A stretch of 64,000 nucleotides of DNA from Lunularia cruciata (Eukaryota; Streptophyta; Marchantiopsida; Lunulariales; Lunulariaceae): assembly GCA_948567375.1 (NCBI GenBank), contig OX419756.1:3415001-3479000 (forward strand). Direction: 5' to 3'. This document shows positions 33,037-43,857 of this stretch, piece by piece; position 1 is the first letter of the stretch; every line of letters starts with the position of its first letter. The notes beneath the pieces were generated by a model. The model searched no databases. It was not told the DNA's origin and saw nothing but the letters and a program-made list of their open reading frames with translations. The position numbers and the translations under genes are program-made.

Positions 33037-33203
33037 CGCCCCCCTAGCTGGCGGTTAGGCCCCTCTAACTCCAGATAGCCATCTACTCTAAGTATATGGT
33101 ATACCCTCTCATGGGCAAAGATCAAGAGGCCGGGTGCTATGGAGCCCCATCGTTAGTTGCCTATCTGCAATCTATACCATATAAAGAATGAACTAGCTAT
33201 AGG

Positions 33204-33590
33204 TCAAGTATATCTAGGACATAACCACTGTCCCTGAGGAACCACCGTGAGGGGAGGAGTCATACATGCCATATGCCATCCTCTCAAACAACTATCACAC
33301 ACTAACATAGTAGCAGCTCCACCAAAAGAGCCACATAACATACACCTCAAGCCTGCACGTACAAGTGCCAAGCTTGGGTCCATAGTACCATCAATGTTTG
33401 GGAGGTGGCATGGCACACAATTGCGCATATGATCCTTCCAAACAACACCATCATGTCCTTCTAACACAAGGACTCTAGATGGCAAAACCTTGCGCACTCT
33501 CAAGATAGTACGACCTGTAGAAACATCAAGTGTCGTTGGTGCTATCTACTGTAGATATACATAGTCGCCTGGATGAAATCAACGGATCGA
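33204..33590 (-). pseudogene. pol C-terminus: GPY-like module and PHD finger
   Basis: Minus-strand frame of 99 codons (33,503-33,204), preceded by GDYVYLQ. It begins with a basic linker (ILRVRKVLPSRVLVLEGHDG) typical of a gypsy integrase tail. A PHD zinc finger follows at 33,344-33,207: CMLC, then CDSC, GWHMAC and WLCPRY. The pattern is C4HC3, with the last Cys replaced by Tyr. PHD fingers read histone-tail marks, so this module may replace the chromodomain of ordinary chromoviruses as a chromatin-targeting device. The altered final ligand suggests decay in this copy. Confidence 0.8.
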
Positions 33591-33849
33591 GGGTCTATAA
33601 CCTCCTCCTCAAATGGTAGCATAGCGTAAAGTATCTCTATGCTGAGCAATGGCCAAGTTCTCAAAGGCCATCGGCATCACTCTCCGAAAGATCTCTACCC
33701 ATTGAGAACATGCGCTCATCCATACATCGGGGTCATCCAAGTCCAACACTATAGTAGCATCTTGACGAATGGCTGCAAGTAAATCAAGATCTCATCCATA
33801 GAGTAGAAAAAGAAGGAGAGAAGGATGCTAAGGAGGCTTACCGGCTGAA

Positions 33850-34447
33850 CCGATAGCCCATGGCCAACCAAGATCTCAATCTCCCAAGTGGCCCCTCTGC
33901 AAACCATAATTTTGCAATCCTCTCTTCACCGTCTGAACCACTCTCTCTGCTAAGCCATCTGCCTCAAAGTGATCTCGGGATGTAGTATGATGATCAATCA
34001 AAGCCTTGTCACACAAGACCTGAAGCTCCCCCAAGAACTCTATACCTTGATCAATCACAACCTCAACTAGTGCACCAAAATGACTAAGAACTCGATCCAG
34101 GAATGAGTAAGCTGTCCCTTCACTAGACTTGTCAAGAAGTGCCACCAACTCAATCCACTTGGAGAAGTGCTCCACCATCACCAAAACATAGCGATGATGT
34201 CTCACAGTCAGCGGTAAAGGTCCGACAAAGTCCAAACTCCAACGATAACCCAATCCTATGATAGGTAATGGGTGTAACTGTGGCGTAGGAGCATTGAATG
34301 ATGCTCTAACTTGGTCACAAACCACACATCTGGCAACAAACTACTGTACCTGGTCTGCATACCATGCCACCAATAATGACTTTGGAGTAAGCTATATGTA
34401 TGCTTTACTCCAAAATGTCCTAGCTCCTCATGAGCATGACGGACCAA
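33850..34447 (-). pseudogene. Gypsy integrase (zinc finger and DDE core)
   Basis: Two overlapping minus-strand frames. The first (34,447-34,256) has the HHCC zinc-finger half: HEELGHFGVKHTYSLLQSHY, then a partly shifted C-x2-C. The second (34,325-33,876) has the DDE core: WSLDFVGPL (first Asp), EVVIDQGIEF (second Asp), and ADGLAERVVQTVKRGL (Glu). All three catalytic acids are present. The frameshift lies between finger and core near 34,320. It inserts element DNA into the host genome. Confidence 0.85.
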
Positions 34448-36200
34448 CTATGGTCTCTGTGATGGAAGTGGTACTACTCGCACTCTACCATCCTCCCATA
34501 CACACAAAAGGTGTCTACCCTCCAATCTAAACCGTCTGGCTTGCTGAACAACACGGTCTCTCTCCTTGGCTCCAGCTATGCCACCCACAACACTAGTGCA
34601 AAGATAGTCCATCACTAAGACATCATCATGAATGTCTCGCTGAACTGTACCAATATCTTCACTCTCTGGATCTGTGACCTCAATAACTCCTCTTGTATGC
34701 GCTAAGAGAGATACCACCAAAGCCTCTACAAATATACATAGAAAGGTCGATGCATGCCAACCTGGCACCATCTCCTCATCTGTCTCACCATGCCAACGTG
34801 CTCTGGTCTGATCCTGCTGGCTGGGACATAGGTTTCTACTCAACCCATCTGCATCACGGTTCACCACTCCAGGTCTGTGAACAACCGTGAAATCATACTC
34901 CTATAAAATCAGAGCCCATCGTGCAAGCTTCCCTGAAAGCTTGTTGGACTCCATCAACCACTTCAGTGGCTAATGATCAGTGATGAGAGTGAAGGGGTTA
35001 CCAAATAGGTAACATCAGAAATGTGCTACTGCCCAAACTGCTGCCAAGCACTCTCCCTCATATGAACTATACTTTGCCTCCGTTGAATTGTTGGAGCGAC
35101 TAGCATAGACCATCACAAACTCCTTCCCCTCATCATCATGTTGGGTGAGCACCGCTCCAAGCCCCAATATACTCCAATCAGTGTGAACCTGAAATGGTCG
35201 TCCCTTGATTGGTCTCCTCAAAATAGGAGTAGATGTCAACCTCTCCTTGAGCTCTACAAAAGCTCTCTCTTGCTCATCTCCCCAACACCGCTCCTATGTA
35301 AGCTTGGTCAGCTTCGTCAAGGCCTTGGCAATGGCACTAAATCCTCTAACATAGCGGCGATAGAAGTTTGCCAACCCAAGGAATGCTTGCACTCTGCTCA
35401 CATGCGTAGGCCGAGGAATACGTGCAATAGCCTCCACCTTGGTTTACTGGACACCAAGTCCTTCGGGGTAGATAGTGTGACCCAAATACTCAACCTGCTC
35501 GTGGAAGAACCTACACTTCCCAGGATGTAATTTGAGTCCATGAGATCTCAACCTCTCAAACACCTCCAACAACAGTCTCTCATGCTCCTCCACAGTTGTG
35601 CTATAAACCAAAATGTCATCAATATAGCACCAAGTAAAATCCAATCGAGCTAGGATCCTATCCATGACCCTCTAGAACTCAGCAGGAGCGTTCTTTAACC
35701 CAAATGGTAAGAACCTCCACTGATATAACACATCCCTGCCGTGAAGATCAATAGCCCAAAATGCTATCTTGGACTTATCCTCCTCCCTAATCGGCAACTG
35801 ATGATATCCCGCTCGAAGATCCAAAGTACTGAAGACCTTTGCATGTCCAATCGCATCAAAAATCTCCTATGGTGTTGGCATGGCATACCAATCAGCCCTG
35901 GTCTATTGGTTGATAGGACGGTAATCTCCACACATCCGCTTATCTGTATAGTTGCCATGCATATCCTTCTTGGCTGGCATCACTGTCGCTGATGCATACT
36001 CTCCATGTGAAATCTCCACCAAACCAGCCTCAAAAAGGTCACTACTCCGGGTTTGAATCAATATTCTCTCTATATCACTATATCGATAAGGATGTCAGAA
36101 AACTGGTGTGTCGCTAGTCAGCTCAATCCATATACCAGGTCCCTTTAGAGCACCCAAATCCTTCATACTGAAGGCAAAACAACTCGTGTGACTCCTCAAG
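34448..36200 (-). pseudogene. Gypsy reverse transcriptase and RNase H
   Basis: Minus-strand translation shows RT blocks in order: PVFRHPYRYS, VMPAKKDMHGNY, FSTLDLRAGYHQ (motif A Asp), FLPFGLKNAPAEF (motif B), and CYIDDILVYS (motif C, about 35,605-35,632). Then come HGLKLHPGKCRFF and YLGHTI. The connection RNase H follows: PFQVHTDWSILGLGAVLTQ, NSTEAKYSSYEGE, and HRPGVVNRDADGLSR. Stops occur near 36,050, 35,905, 35,870, 35,690, 35,440, 35,295 and 35,010. The catalytic Asp residues survive. Confidence 0.9.
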
Positions 36201-36617
36201 AACCTCCAAACCCTCCGTCTTTCCTCTCCAATAAGCTTGGGTCCAAGATCTGGCTCCCAAGTATCCTCTATAACTGTAGTAGGAGTGGAAGACGTACTGA
36301 CTGACTACTACACTGGGCCCTTGGGAGCAATAGTGTCATGCTCCCAACCACTAGAGGTCCCAACCTCTGTGTGAAAAACTCCCTCCACTTTGGTTGCAAG
36401 CTCCACACGTCTGGCTGCATCCCATGTGGACCAAGGGTGTAATCCAAGTAGCCCACGCTCACCTGGATGGACTCCAAGTAGACCACTCTCCCTAGTAGCT
36501 ACTGGATGTGTCCCAAGAATACCATGTCCACTCAATCCATCGCCCCCAGCATGTGCCTGAATTGTCTTGATAGGCACATGGCTCACAAGTGTCCGAGTGG
36601 TGATGCCTATCAAGCGC

Positions 36618-37573
36618 ATCTTACGCTACTCTGCCAAGCCAAGGCTCACAATCCAAGTCAAACAGTTCAGGTCCATAGCCTGACCTAACACTTGACGCCT
36701 AGATGCCTCTGACACTATTGGAACAGCGTTAATACCGGTGCAAAAACCTATCACCCGCTCTCTCTCATCAGCGTTGGGCTCCACTAATTGTTGTAACTGT
36801 GAGTTCCAAACAAGTCCAAGTCCTCCCTCTTGAAAAGCATGAGAGCTTGGGAAACTCATGAGTGTGGGAAATGCGGTTCTAGGCTATCCAACTAGGTTCA
36901 CCATTGCCATAGGTGACTTATCAGCCACTACCATTGTCTGAGACTAACGCCCAACATCCAAGATATCATCAACAAGAATGTGGTCCAGTCACTGAATCCC
37001 ATCATAAGCACGTTGTAGAACCTCTCTGGGTAAGAGGTTTGTCCACCAAAGATGAAGACGATGAGCCCGTGATCCCACTCTGGCTGCATCTAACAATACA
37101 ATAGGTCCCATCCAAGAATGGACATGATGTGTACTTGTCACCACTCTAGTGCGAGAATCACCCATCAAAGGACCGTTCTCCAAAAGGTAAGCTGGAGAAA
37201 TAGACTGATGAACCTAGAGATGTCGTAGTATCTGTAACATCTCCTAAAACACACCAGAACAAGGATCTTGAAGACCCAAACCGCGGCCCGCACGTGTATG
37301 TCCCGGACATGGCCATCTAGAAATCACCAAGTGAATAGGCCCATGTCTCTCTAGGTCATGCACCCCCAGTAAGGAAATGTCTCATGGTAGGGCCTTCTGG
37401 TAACCTCTAACTGCTGACATTGGTAATAACTCCGGATACCGATAGGCCAAGTGTGCCACATGATGTAGAGAGACTTGCCTAGCAGTCTCATCTCTCTCTA
37501 CATACAAGTACTTCTGTACTCATATACCCGCATGTAACACCATAGCTAGTCGGAACCCACCAAATAACTCCAA
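36618..37573 (-). pseudogene. DNA cytosine methyltransferase domain, copy 1
   Basis: Second, more decayed copy of the DNMT at 38,945-39,901. Motif I has lost a few codons (ELFGG runs into LAMVLHAGI). The catalytic loop LVISRWPCPGH is intact at about 37,295-37,325. Motif VI region ENGPLMGDSRTRV and the VIII-like AHRLHLWWTNLLP follow (about 37,180-37,030). Motifs IX-X end in RRQVLGQAMDLNCLTW. There are stops at the ALP.DIS position and in the linker. Compared with copy 2 it retains a Gln codon (CAA) near 37,014 that has become TAA there. Confidence 0.85.
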
Positions 37574-38700
37574 TAGGCATATCCCCTTTACTTGATACTG
37601 CCAAGCAATGAGTGTGGTATCCAGAGATGTCCAAGCAATCGCCTCTAGAGGCTCATCCTCACACTCATCTCCTTATGGTACGAAGGCTCCACTCCAAGCC
37701 TACTGCACCAACTGATCTGCATGATGCTGCAATGCCTCCTCTGAACTCCACAATGGAACATCTAAGGTGGATGGAACAATCCCACTTGTACACCAAAGCC
37801 GAGTGATCTCCTCTGGTACCGGAGTATCCTCTGCATGGATGTTCCCTTCCAACAAGTCATCAGGCCAAGTAACTGCACCACTGAAAGCTAAAACTGATGC
37901 TGCCATGGTCCAGGACTGTAGTGAGCCAAGATTGCCACTACTGAAGCGTACTGGTAGGCGACATACCCGTCCCTCACCAGACTGCCAACCAGGTCTATAA
38001 GAGGTTGTCTCCTCCCAATAGTCAATGCTGAAACCCATGGGGTATAACACTGTTCCCCCAACTAGCACATCATATGACTCAACTATCATCACAATAGCCT
38101 GAGCTCTCACCACTAAGCTATCAGTTGGATGACCAAGCTGAACTTGGACAACAAGCTCTCCACGTGTGATGTACTATGTCGAACCATCACCTAGAGATGT
38201 TTGGATCTGAAATGGACACCTCTCCACATCGGTCTTCCGTAACTCTAGACCGACAACTGCAGCCTTCCCCAACATAAGGGGCTGTGCACCAGAGTCTAAC
38301 AAGACTCTATGTGGTGTATAGACCTTCCTTGAAGGTCCCACTAAACAAAAATCCCCCTCTGGTTATCCAATAGGACAACACCAGGTGTAAACCGCGCTCT
38401 CTCAAAGGCCGGTCTAGTTGGCAACTCCTCCAGTTTAGCCGCTACTGCCTGCCATAAACCACTGGTCGCTGAACGGATCCCATGCTCCTCAACCATGTCA
38501 GGTCCACTACCAACCACCTCTGCTCTAGTAGTAGGAACTGCACCATCCCTACTTTCACACAACGTGGCAGCCAACTGGAATACTAGGGCTGGGTCAACTC
38601 CCAATGTAAACATATCACTGGCCGAAAACAAAGGATGCCGTATAATCAGCTGAGCCGCCCCCAACATCATGCTAGACTAAGTCTATGTAGTAGCAGGTGG
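37574..38700 (-). pseudogene. Retroviral-type protease region, copy 1
   Basis: Minus-strand frames parallel copy 2. The retropepsin-like core LLDSGAQPLMLGKAAV lies near 38,310-38,260 with the D-S-G active site. QTSLGDGST and SYDVLVGGTVLYPMGFSIDYW follow. The ORF 38,113-37,700 is a 137-codon remnant. Upstream is the gag-protease linker starting MMLGAAQLIIRHPLF. The protease would cleave the polyprotein. Confidence 0.75.
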
Positions 38701-38944
38701 CTGACTAGCAGGTAGTCCATCATGTACTCCATCACCACCTACCACACCTGCACTGGGACGTCTAGGAACCATGGATGTCGTCTAGGAACCATGGATGTCG
38801 TAGACCACTCTCCCTAGTAGCTACTGGATGTGTCCCAAGAATACCATGTCCACTCAGTCCATCGCCCCCAGCATGTGCCTGAATTGTCTTGATAGGCACA
38901 AGGCTCACAAGTGTCCGAGTGGTGATGCCTATCAAGTGCATCTT

Positions 38945-39901
38945 ACGCTGCTCTGCCAAGCCAAGGCTCACAATCCAGGTCAAACAGTTCAGGTCCATAG
39001 CCTGACCTAACACCTGACGCTTGGATGCCTTTGACACTACTGGAACAACGGTAATACCAGTGCAAAAACCCATCGCCCGCTCTCTCTCATCAGCGTTGGG
39101 CTCCACTAACTTCTGTAACTGTGAGTTCCAAACAAGTCCAGGTCCTCCCTCTTGAAAAGCATGAGAGCTTGGGAAACTCATGAGTGTGGGAAATGCGGTT
39201 CTAGGCTGTCCAACTAGGTTCACCATTGCCATAGGTGACCTATCAGCCACTACCATTGTCTGAGACTAACGCCCAACATCCAAGATATCATCAACAAGAA
39301 TGTGGTCCAGTCATTGAATCCCATCATAAGCACGTTATAGAACCTCTCTAGGTAAGAGGTTTGTCCACCAAATATGAAGACGATGAGCCCGTGATCCCAC
39401 TTTGGCTGCATCTAACAATACAATAGGTCCCATCCAAGAATGGACATGATGTGTACTCGTCACCACTCTAGTGCGAGAATCACCCATCAAAGGACCGTTC
39501 TCCAAAAGGTAAGCTGGAGAAATAGACTGATGAACCTGGAGATGTTGTAGTATCTGTAACATCTCCTAAAACACACCAGAACGAGGATCTTGAAGACCCA
39601 AATTGCGGCCCGCACGTATATGTCCCGGACATGGCCATCTAGAAATCACCAAGTGAATAGGCCCATGTCTCTCTAGGTCATGCACCCCCAGTAAGGAAAT
39701 GTCTCCTGGTAGGGCCTTTTGGTAACCTCTGACTACTGACATTGGTAATAACTCCGGATACCGATAGGCCAAGTGTGCCACATGATGTAGAGAGACTCGC
39801 CTAGCAGTCTCATCTCTCTCTACATACAAGTACCTCTGTACTCGTATACTCGCATGTAACACCATAGCTAGTCCGGTGCTGATCCCACCAAACAACTCCA
39901 A
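38945..39901 (-). pseudogene. DNA cytosine methyltransferase domain, copy 2 (DNMT3/DRM-like)
   Basis: About 319 codons in a single minus-strand frame with stops near 39,563, 39,337 and in the linker at about 39,260-39,320. Motif I: MELFGGISTGLAMVLHASI (SAM binding), then YLYVERDETARR. Motif IV: GPIHLVISRWPCPGH, with the catalytic Cys codon at 39,629-39,631. Motif VI: YLLENGPLMG, the ENV-type Glu retained. VIII-like: AHRLHIWWTNLL. IX-X: PNADERERAMGF and GQAMDLNCLTWI. The layout and the DAAKVGSRAHR-type stretch resemble DNMT3/DRM enzymes, which methylate cytosine at C5. PCP replaces the usual PCQ/PCN and ENG replaces ENV. Apart from the stops, the catalytic framework is complete. Confidence 0.9.
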
Positions 39902-39904
39902 TAG

Positions 39905-41005
39905 GCATATCCTCTCTACTTGATACTGCCAAGCAATGAGTGTGGTATCTAGAGGTGTCCAAGCAATCGCCTCTAGAGGCTCATCCTCACACTCATCTCC
40001 TGATGGTACGAAGGCTCCACTCCAAGCCTACTGCACCAACTGATCTGCATGATGCTACAATGCCTCCTCTGAACTCCACAATGGAACATCCAAGGTGGAT
40101 GGAACAATCCCACTTGTACTCCAAAGCCGAGTGATCTCCTCTGGTACTGGAGTATCCTCTGCATGTGTGTTCCCTTCCAACAAGTCATCAGGCCAAGTAA
40201 CTGCACCACTGAAAGCTAAAACTGATGCTGCCATGGTCCAGGACTGTAGTGAGCCAAGATTACCACTATTGAAGTGTACTTGTAGGCGACATACCCGTCC
40301 CTCACCAGACTGCCAACCAGGTCTATAAGAGGCTATCTCCTCCCAATAGTCAATGTTGAAACCCATGGGGTATAACACTGCTCTCCCAACTAGCACATCA
40401 TATGACTCAACTATCATCGCAATAGCCTGAGCTCTCACCACTGAGCTATCAATCGGATGACCAAGTTGAACCTGGACAACAAGCTCTCCACGTGTGATGT
40501 ACTATGTCGAACCATCACCTAGAGATGTCTGGATCTGAAATGGACACCTCTCCACATCGGTCTTCCGTAACTCTAGACCGACAACTGCAGCCTTCCCCAA
40601 CATAAGGGGCTGTGCACCAGAGTCTAACAAGACTCTATGTGGTGTATAGACCTTCCTTGAAGGTCCCACCAAACAAAAATCCCCCTCTGGTTATCCAATA
40701 GGACAACACCAGGTGTAAACCGTGCTCTCTCAAAGGCCGGTCTAGTTGGCAACTCCTCCAGTTTAGCCGCTACTGCCTGCCATAAACCACTGGTCGCTGA
40801 ACGGATCCCATGCTCCTCAACCATGTCAGGTCCACTACCAACCACCTCTGCTCTAGTAGTAGGAACTGCACCATCCCTACTTTCACACAACGTGGCAGCC
40901 AACTGGAATACTAGGGCTGGGTCAACTCCCAATGTAAACATATCACTGGCCGAAAACAAAGGATGCCGTATAATCAGCTGAGCCGCCCCCAACATCATGC
41001 TAGAC
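39905..41005 (-). pseudogene. Retroviral-type protease region, copy 2
   Basis: Minus-strand frames: linker MMLGAAQLIIRHPLFSASD (40,998 onward), then the retropepsin core LLDSGAQPLMLGKAAVVGLE around 40,640-40,570 with active-site D-S-G. ELVVQVQLGHPTD and SYDVLVGRAVLYPMGF (40,441-40,340) follow. A C-terminal extension runs toward the DNMT, including GVQRRHCS-like out-of-frame ORFs that I read as shadows. Stops lie near 40,500 and 40,685. Confidence 0.75.
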
Positions 41006-41010
41006 TAAGT

Positions 41011-42853
41011 CTATGTAGTAGCAGGTGGCTGACTAGCAGGTAGTCCATCATGTACTCCATCACCACCTACCACACCTGCACTGGGACGTCTAGGAACCAT
41101 GGATGTCGTCTGCAATGCCTCAGATAGCATGAAAGACTGGGGAAGTCTGACCTGTCTCCCAACCTCTCCTCTTTGTGGGTCCAACTCCACTAATGCTCCT
41201 CTAGGCTCTGGAGCACGTATTGCACTCCTAGTCACTGTTGCAGATGCATTCACTTGTGCTGCTCCGCACATGAAGTCCAAAGCATCTCTATCACCAGCAT
41301 ATGAGGTGGAAGCCTCAGCACCCAAATCTGATCTCCTCTGAGCAATGGCCATACTAGCCAATCTCTGCACCAACTGCTCAATCCGAGTAGCCATAGCTAT
41401 GTCAAAAGTAAGGGCAGGTACTGCACCCCTACTAGGTGTAGATCCTCTCCCACCACCTCTACCACCTTGTCCTCCATGAATTGGAGCTCCTCTACTACCT
41501 ACCATAGCAGCCCTACCACTCCGTAACTCTGGGTGTAGGTCAAAACACCGGTCACTAGTGTGACCAAATCTGTGGCAATGCTCACACTGCCTCTGTGCTG
41601 GCTGTGATGCACCAGAGGTATCAGGTCCGCTGCCCTGAGTACACTCTCTCTTATGGTGAGGTCCACCACAAGTCCAACAAGCAACACCACCACTCACTGG
41701 CTGCTGTTGACCCCAAAATGAGGGTAAGGGTCTAACTCCACTAGGCCTTCCACTCGCTCCATAGGATCTGGGCTGTCCACCTTGTCCTCAAAAACCAACT
41801 GGGCGTGGTGCACTCTGCTGCACTCTAGAAGAAGTCACAGCCGTGGATGAGATCTCCCTACCAAATCCAAATGTCACCACTCTCCACCATATTGAGCTCA
41901 ATACGCTCAGCCAAACCAAAGACTATTGCCAAAGTGGGCGAAGTAGCCTGCAACAACGTAGCATCACGAACTCTACGTTGCAACTCCTTGTCCAGTATCC
42001 CATACCAAAACTAGACTGCCTGGGCCTCAGAAACTCCCTGAGTGAAACTGATCAGCCACATCATGCGAGTGTATGCCTTGCGTAGGCTCTCTCCAGCCTT
42101 CCTCTGGAACTCCTACAAGCTCCTCAGCTTGTCAGTCCGCACTCCGTGGTAGTTCTGCCTCAAACATAGGAAGAACTCCACCATGGGGTTAAACCCCGAT
42201 ACCACACCACCTCCTGCAGCGGTACCTCCAATCGTAGTAGCACTATCTCCAGCTAGTGCACCTCCACTAGCTCCACCCACACTACTCGAGCTAGAACTCG
42301 TAGGCACAGCCGATCTACTCCTGGCCACCGAGCCTGAAGTGATGGAGACATAGTGTGGAGACCAATACTGTCTCCATAACTCAATCTCCTCCAAATGAGC
42401 TCTCCTGAACTCATGGTAGTCATCCATTGGCAGACCCTCCAAGTGCTGAAACAACCCCTTCCATGCCATGAAGGGCGTGAACAAAGTCGGGTTCCGCATC
42501 TGCTGCAGATCACACCAACTATCAAACTCTTGGATGAAGTCATCCAACTCAATGGTATCCACTGTACCAGAGTAACGCCTAGGGCCTTTGGAGGCCCCAT
42601 AAATCTCGTCCATGTCCCACAACAACAGTACGGACACACCAAGTGCACTCTCAACTGAATCAGCTCCTGTGTTGAACTCCAACTCAGAGTCAATCTCTTC
42701 CCTCACTGGGACCTGAGATACAAGCTGATACCGAGCACCACTCCGAGTAAACCCACTGCGTATTGTAGGGCTAACTCCTCTGGAATCTCCAAAGAACTCT
42801 GTCATGACAAAGTAACCACAATAGCAAACCCGAACCACCAACTGCAACCTCAA
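41011..42853 (-). pseudogene. gag of the DNMT-gypsy element, two zinc knuckles
   Basis: The N-terminal frame (42,853-42,113, 246 codons) has TIELDDFIQEFDSWCDLQQ, FMAWKGLFQHLEGLPMDDYHEF and a Ser/Gly-rich stretch. It continues in the same style with FQRKAGESLRKAYTRM. The C-terminal frame (41,697-41,011, 228 codons) holds CWTCGGPHHKREC, then a canonical CCHC knuckle CEHCHRFGHTSDRC. Knuckles bind RNA. Gag forms the particle. Stops separate the two ORFs at about 41,700-42,110. The C-terminus runs into the linker before protease copy 2. Confidence 0.8.
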
Positions 42854-43857
42854 GTCGCAACCGCAAGTACCCCACCAAGTGCCAATACTAACTAAGCACC
42901 ACCCACTAATGTAACTCTAACCGAGATAACTACACTAGGAGAAAGGGCAACCTATAACCTGCCATCATAACACGCACTCTCACGGTCTACAGATCATCAC
43001 TTCATGCCTCACCGGAGAGAAACAAATGTAGTTTGACTGGTCATCACTCCAGCCTCACCACCGAGAGCACACCAGAGCACCAACGCTCAAAAGTCAGGGC
43101 ACCTCACACAAACATGGTGCACAAACAAGAAGTAGAGAATGGAGAGGATCCAATCACAAGAAATCTAAATGAAAACCCTCCATCTCATAACACAACACGG
43201 GACAGACTCTGGCACCATTTGGCATTTGACATAAGAGAAGTTCGTATCTAAGTCCTAAGCTACTAAGATCACCAAGAATGGGATCAAACTGCTTCTCCTA
43301 GCCAAAGCTACATGTGTATAGATAACAGTGGCACAGTCACTAGGACAACAAGTGAGGGTGGACCAGTTGGCTAGTGCACTAGTCTAGGAACAAGAGATCT
43401 AGGGGTCAAACCCTGTTGCACACAATCTAGCAGGAAAGGCAAATTTTGCCAACCAATGACCAAGATCTACTCTAAACTAGCTAGCCTCACGCCAGCAAGC
43501 TGGCTTGCTGGCCCTTCTAAGCCTCTCATAGCCCATAGCCCTATGCCTCCTCCAAAATTGGCAAAACTTCTCCAAATCTGTGAAAGTCCTCCAAACTAGC
43601 AAAACTCCTCCAAATCTGGCCAAAATCTGACGTAAATCCCAACCAAAATCTGACATAAATTCTGACATAAACCCTAAAGATGGTTGTCCGCCAAATCCTC
43701 CGCTAACTTTCCACTCGAGCCACATTGACAACACGGGTTTTTCCAAATCACAAATTCATGAAGAGAGCTTCCCAACTCCACCTTCAATTTGACTTTTTGA
43801 GCCCAACTCGTAGCAAATTGATCTTGCTTTCACCTCCTGAGCTCAAAATCACAACCA
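42854..43857. other. 5' leader of the DNMT-gypsy element
   Basis: Between the gag start and the inserted solo LTR there is no recognised domain. Repeated short phrases around CTCCAAATCTG and AAATCTGAC occur at 43,560-43,670. It is probably untranslated leader. Confidence 0.45.

Larger units (their letters stand above)
36479..38800 (-). repeat. Tandem duplication unit 1 (protease-DNMT)
   Basis: About 2.32 kb, nearly identical in order and sequence to 38,801-41,106. The junction at 38,761-38,800 holds a perfect 20-bp repeat, TCTAGGAACCATGGATGTCG, in two adjacent copies. Unit 1 lies next to RT. The duplication is private to this module, since gag and RT are single copy. Confidence 0.9.
38801..41106 (-). 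repeat. Tandem duplication unit 2 (protease-DNMT)
   Basis: Partner of 36,479-38,800. It lies next to gag. Differences between the units are mainly substitutions and a few short indels, many of them C/T. Confidence 0.9.

Noticed and set aside
41099-41341. Plus-strand ORFs within 33-43 kb
   Set aside because: They overlap the minus-strand gag, protease, methyltransferase and pol modules and have no motifs of their own.
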